The position numbers and the translations under genes were made by a program. The notes under the pieces are model-generated. The model worked only from the letters and a program-made list of their open reading frames with translations. It was not told the DNA's origin and made no database searches. Below, piece after piece: positions 13,395 to 28,200 of a stretch of 64,000 bases of DNA (position 1 is its first letter; every line of letters starts with the position of its first letter). The DNA is taken from NCBI GenBank assembly GCA_008711295.1, contig VUYV01000046.1, positions 5,480,580 to 5,544,579 of the forward strand. Direction: 5' to 3'. This stretch comes from Anarhynchus alexandrinus (taxonomy: Eukaryota; Chordata; Aves; Charadriiformes; Charadriidae).

Positions 13395-16143
13395 AAGGTG
13401 CAGTTCCTTCATACGTCATTCTTCTCGCCTCTTCCCTATCTCTTGGGAACATGCTTTCTCTAGCCCTGCCCTAGCCTGCTGCACCGAGCTCTCTGTCAGA
13501 TGATTTTCCCCATCCTGCCACCATGAACAGCTCTGGGCCAGTTTAAATAAATCAGTAATGAATTTAAATCTCCCATAGGAAATTATCTACAGCGTATCAT
13601 CCCTTTTACTCATGAACCTTTGTAGAACAGCTGTGCTTGCGCATCAGTCTGTGAAATACTCTTATCAAGGATTTCTGTGTTAGTCCAAGCACGACTCACT
13701 GGTGACCCAGGAGAGCCCACGTTCCTCAAAATGTGTTGGAAATCAAGGCTTCCCACTCTGGCATGAGTACTGACCACTGACTTGTAGGGGCAGACTGCAA
13801 GTGGGACAGAGGATGTCCTCTCCTCCCACCTTCTAGGTCTAAGTCTCTCACTCACCATGCAGCCAAAATCCTCATGAAGGGTAGAGGTTTAAGCTCCTTT
13901 GCAGCAGAGACCCTCCAGCCAAGACGAGCCTTATGCCACAGGGACAGTATGGTGGCAGCACTGCTTTTGGTCATGTTTCATATTGATGTCCCCTGGTCAA
14001 CACTCACAGAGACAGCACTGGCCATGCATCCTGATCACACCCTGTGTGCAGGGAACGGGTCATGAAGAACTTGTTCAGGGGGAGATCTGTGGCCCACAAA
14101 CACTGAACCGCCATCATGAAACACTGCTCATCGTAACGTAGATCTTCCAGAGCTAAGGAAACAGTCACTTCTCATAGTACAGGAATAAAAATTTGTGATG
14201 TTCCATTAAAAAAACCAGCAAATCACCCCACTGTTGACCTCAGTTAAACACATAACCCAACAGTTTCCCCTTAACAAGACACTTAATTTACTAGGTGCAC
14301 CAGCCACTATAGCTCTCCTGCTCCAAAACACAGTTATCTACAAACCTCCCCTTGACATGATCGTCCGACTCTCCATCACAACCCCAGCTGACCCCAGAGC
14401 CTGCTCTCCCCAACAGCAATGTCCCCGCACCTTTGCAAAGCACCAGTTCTTCAAATTCAGCGCCACTGAGGAGTATCACTCATTAACTCCTCTCTGTTTT
14501 GTACAGTCAAACCTTAGAGGGGGAAAAACCATAACTGAGCAAAATCTATGTGTGGATCAGTTTTATACCTATCTTAATGAAGATTACATCATCACTGTTT
14601 CCATCCCGTCAGCATGTTAGCAGGCTTGAGCTACCATGCTACAGTCTCCCCTGACTACAGAGTCTACAGGTCCATAGAAAACGTTGTTACAAGTCCCAGT
14701 AAGCTTCATAATACTGGATAGGGGCAGCAGGGTTACCCTTGAAGGGGTTTCAGACCCTGTAATTCTCATGCCAGCAATACATTCATGGTCTGTAGTCTAG
14801 TAGTTGGTCAGATCCCAAATATTGTTGCAAGAAGAGCCAAGCTTAGGATTTTTGATGCTAGACTGGTCCATGGGACACTGGACTCTGTCTATGCATAGTC
14901 AGTTCAGCTCACAGAAAGGTGAGGGAATATGAAGTCTGGGAAGTGAGTTTTGGCCAGGGCTGTCTCTCTGCCTCAGCCCCGCTCTTCTGCACATGCTGTG
15001 CAGGAACCGTGGATGAGCATAGGCTTGGGGTTGAGTAAAAAGGATTAGGCAGACGGACTGAATAGATAGGACAAACTACCTAAAAAGCTTCTCAGAGCTT
15101 TGTTTGAATTAGCAGAGCTGGCACTTAAAAGCTTTTGACTCATCAGACGAGCAAACACAGGCATTTCAAACACAGAACTGCTTGGTATTGTTTCATCATC
15201 CCAAGGAAGAGTCTCTTCAGAACTGCTAAGTACAAATTAGCTATTTTCAGAATGTGTTAATTCTCTCGTGAATTAAATATGAGAAAGATTTTAAACATGA
15301 TGATAATAGTTTGTTAATCAAACAGCATTATCTTCAGGATAATGGTTTGCTGCATACATGCAAGATTAGCTACTCTGAGAGGATATGAGGAAAAAAGTTT
15401 AGAGTTTTTTTGGCTAATTTTCATATGCTCCCTTGTTTTCTGATATCTACAGAGGTATTTGGCATATTCTGATATTACAAAAACAGGGGGGAACATGTAA
15501 AGGAGCAAGGACTTTCCTTCTTTTTTTATCTAACCACCTCTAATTAAAGCTTTGAAACCTGGAAAGCAGCTCATTGTGTGAAAGGGAGAGCACCGTTAAT
15601 CCCTCCCAGGCAACCAGGCAAGGCAGCACAGGACACAGCCTGGTGACAATAATTAACTACAGAAATACAAGACCACGGATGACTGGGCAAGCCACGTTTC
15701 TGCAGGAAAGGAGCTCAGTTGATATCTGGTCTGGAATTGAACATAAGTAAATTTTATCTTGTTTCAACAGAAAGGGTTTAGGCACCTGATGGGTCAGTGT
15801 CCTTTGGGCACAGGTCATCCTGCCAGAGAAGAGGACTGTATAGATGACCTTACCAAGTCCCATCAAAGCCACAATTACATAGGACTCAAAAATCAAGAGT
15901 TAGATACTAAACTCATGACACTCACATGTACGCAGAAAATACTGATTGTGTGATTTCTCATTCTTTGCCATTTACACCACCAATCTTTTCTCTGCATCCC
16001 AAAGACCTAATATTTCTCTCATAGTCACATCATTCTGGGACAAGGTTTGGACAAAAAATGCACAACACCGCAACCTTTAACGCCACCAAAACAATATTTC
16101 TTTCTCCTAGAGCAACCTAAACTGCTGGAAGTCAGAGTCCACA

Positions 16144-16219
16144 ATGCAGTTGTTCTGCTGGCATATGCCAGCAAAGATGAGCCTGGGATTTCTGTGTCTC
16201 TTTCTGGTTTGCAACACAG
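16144..16219 (+). CDS. HHLA1: HHLA1 coding exon 1: signal peptide
   Basis: Encodes residues 1-25 plus the first base of codon 26. In-frame ATGs lie at codons 1, 8 and 12. The strongest hydrophobic stretch ([11 protein letters not shown]) follows Met12, so translation could start there. The donor is CAG|GTAAGG. A good acceptor (tttctcctag) ends at 16110, so the exon probably begins at 16111 with 33 bases of 5' UTR and is preceded by a noncoding exon not identified here. Confidence 0.75.
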
Positions 16220-19200
16220 GTAAGGACAATGGTTTGGTGCTCCCCAAGGAATAGCCCAAGTGCGTCTCTCCCAATTGCTCCCATAGCCCCATTCCCACAT
16301 CTGTGTCAGGCTCATTTCTTTCACCCTGCGTAGGCAAAGCTGATGGGCTTTGAGCACCAGGGTTGGTGGCATGCACAAGGACAGAGCAGATGATGGCAAA
16401 GGTCTACTCTTGGCTCCCACGCCATGAATCTGGAGTTGGAAGGGTTTATATGGAAAGAGAGAGAAGGGTTAGAAGAGCTTTTACCGCTTAGATTGTTGGT
16501 CCAAATTTAACTCATACTAAGTGAGAGTTGTTAATACAGCTGACTAGCACCATATGAGGAGCCACAATTTACAGACCTTGTACCATGAATTCTTTATAGG
16601 ATATTTCTCCTTATGTAGAAAGAGAGAAGGAGAAAGGAAAATGTATTCAGGGTTGTTTTCTGTACAAGGCATAGATTTTTGTATGAATAAGGACAAGCAC
16701 TCCGGTTTCACCAATTTAGGTACAAACAGCCAGATCACGCAGTCACATCTCCTCTTTCTTCTGCTGCTTCCAGTCCTGCAAATTTCCTCTTGATGAAGAG
16801 GAAGCTGAACCAAGGTTTTCCACTCCCTGGTGAGAGCTCTGTCCATTAGGTTATAACACAGAGTGGGGCATCACCGCCACTGGGCTGAGCCCTCCTCAAC
16901 ACCAGCTCCCAGAGAGGACTTCCCTCTGGGAAGCTTGGATGGACTGAGAAGCTGAAGATTCAGAGAGGCAAGGAGTTTAGCATTTGCTAGCACTGGCTCA
17001 TTTGGGCAACGAAGGGCAATGAAGCTGGTGAGGTGTTTAGAGAACAAGTCTTACGAGGGGCAACTAAGGGAACTGGGGTTGTTTAGCCTGGAGAAAAGGA
17101 GGCTGAGGGGAGATCTTATCGCTCTCTACAACTACCTGAAAGGAGGTTGTAGCCAGGTGGATGTCGATCTCTTTTCCCGAGTAACAAGCGATAGGACAAG
17201 AGGAAACAGCCTCAAGTTGCACCAGGGGAGGTTTAGATTGGATACTAGGAAAAGTTTCTTCACCAAAAGGGTCAAGGGAAGTGGTTGAGCCACCATCCAT
17301 GGAGGTAATTAAAAGATGTGTAGATGTGGTGTTTAGGGACATGATTCAGTGGTGGACTTGGCAGTGTTAGATTTATGGTTGGACCCAATGGGCTTAAAGG
17401 TCTTTTCCAACGTAAATGATTTGGAGCGCCTTATGGATTACTCTGTGGAGTCACTCAGCTCTCCACTGATGGGATAGGGAGCCTAAGCACCAAACTCCTG
17501 CACTTCAACTTGTCCTGCAATGTCTGTTGCTGCTCTGCACCTTGCCCTTGCTGGTCACCGAGGGAATCCAATCACTGGAGTGAGTCCAATCTCCTGAGCT
17601 CCGCTCCAGTTCATTCCTCCCACAAGACAGCTCTTGAGAACAGTACTCAATTGAATGCCTGCTCTGAATAACACACATGCCCACAGCCCGTGAAGATTTG
17701 TGTAGATTTGGCATTATCATACTATGTACCTTGCAGACAAAGTTGTGTGCAAGCTTAGTGCAGACCTCCACAACAGTTTGCAACTATTTCTTTTCTTTTG
17801 ATTCTTGAGATAAGGGGGCAAGCTCTGACATTTAACCTTTTCTTTCTTTAGCTGGCAGCTAAAGGACCTGGCAAGTCCTTTAGGACATCCTTATTCTTAG
17901 GCCCCTGATCAGCTGCTGTTGTGGATACCCAGTGGCCTGCTTTGCACTGCTAAAATATCCATTGGTTTCAGCGCTATAATAAATGAGAGCAGCAAAGTAA
18001 CCTGGGCAGAGAGCTCAACAGAGAGTTGCTTGGGAGCTCAACAGGGGAATCTGTTTCTCAGTCTCTTTCTTCTCTTCACAGCTTCATGCATAAGAAGAGA
18101 AAATAAGAAAGAGAAGCAAGTGGCAGTGCTGGCTACCGCAGGTAACAAGCAACACATCAGGAGACCCTGTGTGGGGGTGTTAATGGGAGTGGAAGTATTG
18201 GGCTGGACACAGAGGTGGTGGTGGATGGGCCCTTCTCCTGCAGATCCCCAACCCACCGCTGCTGCAAGGGTTCCTCACCCAACACAGGGCTTACCCAGGT
18301 TCCTGGCGAGTTTAACCTCCCTCCTTCCAGGAATCTAAAATGTTGTTTTCTCCTTTTCCTTTCTCTCCTTCCCAGCTCTCCATTCCCTTTGGTTTTCCTT
18401 TTCCTCTCTTCTACACTGTGGACAAACCCTGCTTCCAGCCTTGGGGTGCAGCTTGGTTTCAAATTGGTTAAAAATAATACTGATGTCATCAGAAAAGTGT
18501 GTCTCTCCCCAGATTCGATTTTGTTCTCATCTCGGCTTTCTGTGCTTCTTTTTCCATCCTGCTCTGTTTTTTCTCTCTCTGTCATGCACACACACACACA
18601 CAGAGAGATCCCACACTGCTCTGCTTCTGCATGACTTTGTGGGAGGGAAGCAAAAGAACATCTTTGGAAATTTTGACTTGGGAAAAACAAATAAGCAACG
18701 CCAACAGAAAGAAAACATGTTAAAATAAAAAGTGTGATTCAGCTACAGTCAATTTATTCTGTCATAGCAGTACAGCCATCAAGGTAGCTAAAAAAAAAAT
18801 AGTATCTGCATTTTCATGACAGTTCTATGCAGAATTTGGGAAGGGGGAATATTTCCCAGGTACTTTCTCCTCTGTTTTTGATCTGCAAAGAAACTTCTGC
18901 TGTAATTTTGGCAGTAAATACCCCTTGCCCAGCAGGAGGGGGCACCAAAACGTCAGGACTGGCTTCTGCTCCCCGGCAGCCTGCTCAAGGGCATGCTCAA
19001 GGGAAGAGGTGACTTAAAACCCGACCTAAATTTTGACCTACCATTGCACTGCCCGCTTTATCTTATTATTTTCCAGACTCCTCTCTGCACTCCTGGCATC
19101 TTTCTTTTTTCACCACAGGTTTTTTGGGGCACCCCCATACGTAATCTCCTCAGTTTTGTTTTTCCCATTCTGGAAGATTTTTGCCCCGTATAAGCAGGGG

Positions 19201-22200
19201 ATTAACGGCCATTTCCTTGTGCCGCCAGCTGCTCAGAGACCCCTTCTTTTTCAGAGCTGCCTGCGAAGTCCGTGGACCTGGCTGCTATTAACCTGACAGA
19301 GCTGGTGAACGGTATGCTGAGCACAGCGCTCAGAGGTAATGTGACAAGGCCGGGCAGGTCACGCAGGCTGGCAGCCCGGCGGTGAATGAGATAAAGGGCT
19401 AAGGGTGTTGGCAGGAGAAGCCATAAACGCGTTCCGTCTGCCTCCAGAATTGATTCTAGGATCATGATACCCTGGTGCGTTTGTAATGCAGATAGCTGCC
19501 TGCCCCAAAGAATCCAGAAATTAGTGTGGGTTTATATATAGACTCAATGTAATTACTTATGGGATGCCTTTAGAAAGCACTTTGTAATTCGGTTTAGGTT
19601 TTAGGTTTGAATTTAAAAAAAAAAAAAAAGGAGAAGTAATACAAATGATCCTTCCCTCAGTGGAAATGAGAAAGAATTAAGTCTCAGGCAGCTGCATAGT
19701 ATCAGCACCTCAGGAGTCTTTTAGAAATTAAATGAGCAGAGTCAAAACATGCTGTTCTCATAATTTGTTCTGACCGCTAATAGCGTAGGCATTTGTTTCT
19801 GCAGGTACCAAAAAACTCTTCTCTTTGCTGAGCATCACGTCTTACAGCTCATTTGCCTTCCACAAAGTGTCAGTCACCATTTATAACAGTGAGTGCCTCA
19901 GCGCTTTGCTCCGTGCAGGAGCGTTTTCTCTCACACAGCCTGTGCATCCAGACACTGATTTTTCTTTGTCTCTCCCTACAGTTTCTAACGTGAAAAATGT
20001 TGACCCTGGCAAGTTCCCTATGCATTACTGCTACTGTTTGAACAATGTGACAAATGACTTGACAGGTGGGTACACAAGAGAGGTTGGCAATTGCATTTGC
20101 TTAAGCTGAATTATTTCCTTTGGAGCTGAAAGCTGTAGCCTGAATTCTGCAGACTTCATCCTTATGAGCAGCATCGCCAGACTGAGGTCAACAGCCATTA
20201 CTCACAGGAGTGGCTGCTCTGAACCTGGGGGAGACTCAATGAACTCAGTCTCACTTGGCTGCACCCAGCCAGCCAGTCTGGGATGGAGCCATCAGCCAAG
20301 CGACCAGCATGGTTTACCCAGTGGAAAGACCCCCCCCTTTTCCTCACTGGAACACAAACAGCAGTGCAGGAGAGACCACCCAGCAATGTGTGACACGTTA
20401 CCTTAGCCACTTTTGTTCTCCTGAGGTAACCCACAGGAGATGAACAAGGGCTTCTCTGCACCAATAGACTATAATAACTTCAATGAGCCCAACAGCAGTG
20501 AAAAGCAAAGGTTAACATATTCATAGAAATGGTTAATGGAGTGTAAAATGTTGTTGGGAAATCCTTCCTCTATAATCCTCATTCACACCTCTGATCTCAC
20601 AGTATTTAGCATTCCCAGATGGGTCTGAGCCCTCTAATTCTATAGCTGGTTAATGTGAGGTATCAAGAGTAGCTCAGCTGCTAGGGACCAGAACCCATAC
20701 CCTCTAAGCTGCATGTGATGACCACACACATGAGCCACAATACCTTTCTGGACCAAACATCCCACAAACCTTATTGCATAATAACCCAGTCTGCCTTGGA
20801 GGATAATGGAGAAACTTTAATCTTTCTGCCCCAAATCCAGAATATCTTGGTGATTAGAGCATCCTCCCAAGCAGTAAAATTTGAGGGCCCAACACAGGGC
20901 TCATATCTGTCACTCCCTAAGTGAGAACATTGACCTGTTACTGCTAGAACCTGTTAGGAAAAAGTCATACTACCACCACCACCACTAGCCATTTTTTTGA
21001 GCTGACAACATCACCATTGGTTTGTCTGAAGTAGACCTCAAAGGAGACCAACAGATGCCTCCTGGGAGGTCCTACATGGTAAATAGGCAATTAGGTCAGG
21101 CAAAGCCTTCAAGCTTTAGTTCTCTTTCTACATTTAAGCAGACTAAGTAGAATATTACTTTTAATTGTTCTCTTGAACACATAAATTCCATTTAACTTTA
21201 CTTTTAGGCACATTGGTGCTATTTTGGATATAATCTTTGAAATATACTTCTGTAAAGTTTTCCAGTGGCTTCCTAAGTCCACTTCCATTCTCAGAAACAT
21301 TTTGACCTTCAAAGTATTTTAAAAATTGTGATACACAAGCATATATCCAAAATATGATCACATATAAAAGTGATTTTTTGATTTAGCATAGATGATACAA
21401 TATGTGTTTTCAATCATAACCTGTCTCTATTTTGTTGTCTAGATTTTACAGCTTTACTTGTTGATATTATTGGAAACTCCACAAGTTATCTCACAGAAAT
21501 TTTCAAATCCACTTCTATTCTCTCAGGTTTGCATTTCCTTTTAACATTTACCATTGTCTTATTTGTCTGATTTACTCCTGGCATGGAAACAAGCTTAGAA
21601 ATGTGTATAAAAGCCTATTGCTCTTACTGAGCAGCATTTTCTTTGCAAAGTATGGACTGCAGTTGTAAACAAAGTCTCCTTAGAGGAACAAGACACATCT
21701 ATAATGTGTATATATATAATATGTAGACACATGTTCCTATGAGCAGCTATGTTTTGTTTGAAAGTTTGGTGAATTATTATTAAATACTGGTATTTGGGGG
21801 AATTATGATTCCCAAAGAATATTATGTTATATACTATCTGAAGATTTTTTTTTTCTATGTGAAAATGCTTGTAATTTAGAAATTTAATTAGATAGAAACA
21901 CTTCCCCTGGAAATATTAACATTTGGATTTTGTGCTGGTTCGAGGTTGTTGTCAAAAATCAGATCAAAAAGAAAATGTTTGGCCGGTTGTAGTAGCCACA
22001 TACCAGTTTGTGTTCATGTTTTCAACTGTTTAAGATAATATCATATAATGAAAACTGGTAACAATGATCTGGTTTACATTTTTTTGCTTTTCAGTGCGTC
22101 AGAGCAATGATTCAGATTGTATCTACATCTGTGTGATGACAGGGCAGACAGGTAAATGTTCCAACCAGTCTGCCCCAAAATATAGCCCTATTTATTCTCA

Positions 22201-25200
22201 GTGGTGACTTATACTAGAAACAAACCTTTCTTGATATTTGTAAGCATTTCTATTTTCAGGGAGAAATCTGTCTGACTTTTGGGAAATGCTGGAGAAGTCT
22301 CCTGTTATTAATTATACATTTTCCAGTAACACATCTTCTGACCTGGGTAAGTACATCCTGGGCAATAAAAGGAAACAGCAACAACAATGCAAACCACATG
22401 CAGGTAGCACTTGCAATGAATACTCCACCTTCATAAAGTAAAACTATTTTTTAAAATATTATTTTATATTTTTATTATTTTTTGTGTATATTTATACATT
22501 ATTATATATTATTATTAAACAGAGAAGAGTTTTATATTATTATAAGTATAAAATAATATTTATATGATAAATATAAGTAAAATTTACAAACTTTTGAATC
22601 ATTAGCTACAAGGTCTGCTAGTAGAGGAACGAACAAAACCTCCTGGGATGAGAGCTTTTACAGAATTCGGCACTGGACTGGGGAGGCTTCCTGATGCTCC
22701 TAATCTAAATGGGTACCTCCCTTAGCTCTCAGCACAAATTGTCTCCTACCTTTATGTGAGTTACCTTCAGAAAGGAGTTGAATACACTCAGCCAGTGTGC
22801 TGCATGGCTCCTCCACCCAAAACTGCTTTGCCAAGTTGAGCTGCATTTCACATGCTCACCTCTCATTGCTGCCCATGACTATTTCTCATTTTCAATGTTT
22901 GATTAAAAAGGACAGAGAGTGAAATCAGTGGCAAGTTCACCTGTGCTGAAAGCTGTAGCATAGTTCAGCTCCTTTAAAAAAATAATAGTCAAAAACACTT
23001 TGCCAAAAATGACTTTAATTTAAAAAGACAAGAGTTGTTTCTTTTATACCAGAACCTGATTTATTTTCCTTTTATCACACAATCCATGATGGATGGTGAG
23101 CATACTAACCCTATCTTCTCATACCTCAAAGATCTAGATTCAATTTTTTCAAGTTTCATGAAATTACAGGAAGACCCAAACAAAACAGTGGATCCATCAG
23201 CAGAACACGTGTGGACATTTAAAAGTGAGCAAGTATTGTCAGACTTAAATCCACATTCTTCTTGGTTAATGTCTGGATAAGTGATCACATATATTTTCTG
23301 CACAGCACTGTGATATTGTACTACAATTACAAAGTAACATAGAATTTTGCCCTAAACAGCAGAAGTTCAGGTCTGTAATGCACTGACTAGCTGGGGAATA
23401 GAGACCTATTGTAAAAAGACCTTTTTTTTCCCCCCATGTTTAGAAAAAGAAATTTTCTAAGGAGGCAGAAACGTAACAAACAAAAAACAAAAAAACACAA
23501 GAAAAAAGATACTTTAAACTGTTTCCTCTCTTTTCTTATTGTACATTTTTCATTTTTTTCTCTATCTTTGACTTTATATGACATTCAGTTGTGAGTACCT
23601 GAACATTTCATGAGCTGCAGTGCATTTAGCTTTTGACACAAGATGGAAAAGTGCTGGTCTGCCTCATTTTGAAAGCAGAAAAGCAAATCTTCACACTTAC
23701 TTCCACTTTGCTTCCGTAGGAGCAAAGAGAAATTCAGAATTTTACTTCATACCTCCTCATCACTGCAGCTGCATCTGTCTACAAAAAAATTTCTACATTT
23801 TCCCTAGTCAGTCTACCATCTTTTTATAAGCTCTTTTATTTTGCTCAGGCGCATACCACACTTTGTTATCTCTTCCAGCCCTGAGTATCACTCCTGCCAC
23901 AAAATGTCATCAGTTCTCAAATTCCAGTATCTGCCCTCCACTACCTGCCTGCTCCCCTTCACAGTTGAAAGCTTTCATCTCTTTCCTCTGTAGTGAAGCA
24001 CTTTAGGATATAAAAAATAATTTATGTGAAGAAAAAAACCCAACACTTCGCAGGAACACTTCAGTTTCTTTTTTTGTTTATGAAAACTCGCACCTTAAAA
24101 AGTTCTCAGTCAAAATTTCAAATATTATTGGCACTCCCCATTTTTCCAGATTTAAAATGAAATGGAGAGGTGGCCACTCACCTGCCAAGGGAAGCATTCA
24201 AGGAGTAGATGGGATTTTCTGGGGGTATTTTAGTTATTATTGTCCCCCAGTGTGTTACACTCGCTGCTGCCGTGGGGCACCAGCATCCACAGCGCATTGC
24301 TGGTGCCCTCCCTCTGTCTCTGCCTCTCCTGCTTCTCCAGCTACCAGGATCCCTCTCACCCTGAAAGGGGAGGAAATCCCCACCACGAGGTTCCCACCAT
24401 GGCCAAAGACAGTTGGACTGAAAGGATCGGGGTTTCCATCACCGCACGGGGACGCTTCCAGACCACGAGGCACGGCCGGACCCCCTCCACCTGCTGGGGG
24501 GAGCTCGGCCCCACCGCCAGCCCTACAGCCCAGCCCCAGTGAGTACGGCACGGAGGACTGACGCCTGCTTTACCCCGCTAGCCAAAAGCTGAAACCCCAT
24601 GTCTGAGGTTGAGGTTGGGAGGCCCTTCAGGGAGACCCACTCTGGGTCACTAGTGAGTAGATTTTATTATTGTAGAAGTGCTAAACTCATTTATAGGGTG
24701 CACGTGTAGTTTCATACTCTTTGGGGGAAAACTAAGCCTTGCTCCTCACGGTCACCTTTGCCACCTAGGTCTTCACGCACATTTTACCCCAAATACAGTG
24801 AGCAGGCTTGTGAAAAAGCAACATAGAGCTGGTTCTCTTGGTCTCCACTAAACATACCTTCTTTAAGTCCTACCTTTACCTAGCCCATGGACTGTTCAAG
24901 ATCTACCAAAGTACAGCTTTTGTCCTTCCTTTTTCATCTTGACGTTTTTATATGCCACTGGATTTACTGGGTGAGGGACTTTGGCTGTTGAGCTGTCTCA
25001 CGTGTAGCAGTTCTCAGCAGACAGATATCCTGAATGACATGAAACATGTCATTTCTGTTCCCATAGCTGACGTGTACGCATTTTGGATGCAGACGGTGTC
25101 TCCTCAAGAAACCAGCAAACTGATGCAAACGGAGCCAGGTGAGATTAATCTGGGATAATAACAAAATGTGTCAGTTGCCACATTTATGAAATGAAAAGCA

Positions 25201-28200
25201 ATATATATAGAAATAGGTGACTGTGAATGTATTTATACATCAATGTCTACGTATGTGTCTATTAGTAGTCCATGACTTCAGCTTTTTTTTTCCTGTTATT
25301 CTTTCAATCAACCATCCTTTATTTTTTTTTCCTGTTAGAATGTCGAGGCAACTTACATTCTTTTCCCACCTTCAGATTTGCCTCCCTCAGTACTGCCTAC
25401 GCCACCCCACAGGCCTGGTGTGACACTGAAGCTTTACTCAGCTACCAGTAAGTAGCTGCATCTCATACAGCAAAAGTATAGTATGTTTGAAAGTATATCA
25501 ATTTGCAAATTTTCCCATGCAGAAACAACACATGTTTAATTTATGTGACTTCGTAGGTATATAAAACACCCAAAATGTGTAAGGGACTGCTTCCATATTT
25601 GTTTTTTTGTGAATCATACACAATCACACATTCAAGATATAAATTGTACTGTGGTGACAAAATTAACATACATACTCTGTGTGTTAATTTTAACATGGAT
25701 TAGCTATTGGAGAAACTTAAAATTCATTTACTCTAAAAGAAAGTGTCATGCTTTAAATCTCCCTGTCGGTACAAATAAAATGATTAAGTCAATCCATGCC
25801 ACATGAAATCTCCAGAATTGCCCTGAATTTACAATACTGCAAACTACCTCTTCAGCTAAAGACGGACCATTATCAACTGGATTTTTAGGAAAGCTCCGTT
25901 CTTCCTTTTAAGCACCAAAACATTTAGAATTTAAGAGCTCAGCATGGTAAATATATGATGATGTGTCACTCCACTTATAAGTATTATATACTCAAGTTTG
26001 CAATAAAAATATGTTTATATATAAGTATTTAGTAAGAGGCTATATGCTTTGAAAAACTGGACCTGATTCAATGCCAGGATGGGAGTCTGAACTCTGGGAC
26101 AGTCCAGCGCCTACTTTGGATGCTGAGCATGCGTGTGTCTGAATCCAGGGTACCTACTCCCAGATTGGCAAAGGAGGAGCAGAGCTCAGGAATACAAAGG
26201 GAATAAATCTCAGCTGCAAATCCCAGTCTTGGGGAGTGAAGATGACTAGTTCAGCTCTAGGTACCAGCATCATGGACACCTAAAATTGGGTAAAACACAC
26301 CTGCATCCTGTAGACAGCTTTAGTCCCCTGGGGGTCCTTCCACTCCCAGTCTGCTGTCCTTGTTCCCAGTGGTCACACTGGAAACCAAGCCACTTGGCCA
26401 GCTGAGCAGCAGCAAGGTACAGCTGAAGTTTCATGTATGTCACAGTTCCTGATTACACGCTCCTCATTAACCTGGTAGTTAAGGAAGTAAATCTGAGGGA
26501 TACTTTGGTGTATAAGTTCCAGCACTGATACTAGTAAGGAAAGCACATCAGTATTGTTATGATTTCATAGTGCTGTTGTATTTGGAGGGAAAATCCAGAC
26601 AAAATCTATGTGCCTGTAGTCCAGACTCTGAAAGTGATTATTTGCTGTTCAGTGCAGCATAATCTTTTCAGGGAGAGAAAAGAAATTTGGCAGCTACCAC
26701 AGAGGTCGGTGTGAAAACCCCTGTAGTCATGAAGCTGGGGCAATGCCTGTGCTCACTTCGAGACTAGAAAGGAAAAAAATGGTCTCCACTTTTCCAGAAT
26801 AAGCAGGTGGTTCAATTCCAATGTTTCCTGGCATTAGGACTACATCCTGCCAATTTGACTGCTTAGAGCTGTGATGGAGCTATGAGATCATGGGACGTTC
26901 TGGGAAGCGGCTGTCCCTGGTCCCCCTGTTGAAGTTGACTCTGCTGCTACCACAAAGGAGTGGGAATGCAAATCTTGCCGGGTGGTGAGGAGGGAATTTT
27001 GGAAATCTGTCCATTAGCTGCTTGTGTTTGTGTGTGGCAACTGTCTAAGAGAAGCATAGACGCTGGGTAGTGTAAAGATAATAGATCAGACTACATTACA
27101 GGGGTCTTCAGTATCATTTGGACTTGATTTTATAGATAAAACCAGAGAAGTCCAAAGAACTAAAATGCCAGCCAAATAATACTTTTTCAAAGATCTGTTC
27201 TGACATCTGGGAAATAAAGCAACAAAAAAAGTATTGATAATATAAGCAAATAAAGACCTGCAAATTCTGAAGGATGGTAGGAGAGGAGAGCAAAGAGAAA
27301 TGGTGATTATATGGTTTGTGATGGATTAGCAGGAAACTGCACTATTCTGGTGTTATCAAAGGAAACCGTGGGTCTTTGATATGGATTCCTAATAAATCTA
27401 ACTAAAGAGAAAACTGCTGCTGACAGTTAGCCTGTCAAAACATGAGAGGCAAAGTGAGAAACTGAGCATCACCAGCAGGTTTTCACATGAAGGGAAACTG
27501 CAGCCTTGTGGTCCTCCTCTGCTAGTAGAGCTCACCCAGAGCATCAGGGATGCAGCCAGCTCCCTGACTCCATACAGGCAACCCTCACGTCTTCATTTTG
27601 GGATTACTTGGAAGCTTGAAAACCAAATTCTGGCCTGGATTCCCTAATCTCAACATTTCTAATGATATTTTGAACACTGACTTCTCTCAGCTCATTGCTG
27701 AATTCCATCACGACTTTACTTGTCTGTAAAGGGTTTGGGGTTTTTGGTTTTCTTTTTTTTGGGGGTAAACATATTTGAGTCGGAGAGAAAGGTTCTTTCA
27801 CAAATCTTCAATTTTTCTGTTACTGGGAACAATCACAAAGTAGGTGAATATAGAACAGTAGGTGAACTGTAGTATCTTACAGTTTTGGTGTCATTTGCTT
27901 TTTCCCTTGGTTTTGCCGTTGTTGCCAACTGCAGCAATCCAAGACCAGAATCCTGTGCTGTTACTTTTTGTATCTTTTGCTGATTCTGATCAGGTTTTTT
28001 GTAGTTCCCAGTCCTGTTCTGGTTGGCTGAGTTTATCAACATATGTTGGGTTGCTTGCCTTCTTTTTTTATTATTTTTTTAAATTTTTTTTTTACTCATA
28101 GTATTAGAAAAGAAAGCATTTGAGAGCATACGACTCAGTGGGGCATCTGTTTTCAGAAGTAAATAATGTTATCAGAGATAAAAATACTGACTATGAAAAA

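Larger units (their letters stand above)
6870..16110. other. Gene-free interval upstream of HHLA1
   Basis: No coding exon was recognised. The frames that exist (for example at 14234-14620) show no known domain and no conserved-looking splice borders. The stretch holds a perfect hairpin at 8770-8793 and a CT microsatellite near 13378-13394. The HHLA1 promoter and any noncoding first exon probably lie near the right end, but no convincing core promoter could be fixed. Confidence 0.55.

Noticed and set aside
14234..14620. 128-codon plus-strand frame
   Set aside because: No domain, motif or splice context; composition is not protein-like beyond chance.
1..16110. KCNQ3 terminal exon or 3' UTR expected from mammalian gene order
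   Set aside because: No sequence resembling the KCNQ3 C-terminal coding exon was found; a long 3' UTR cannot be recognised by eye.
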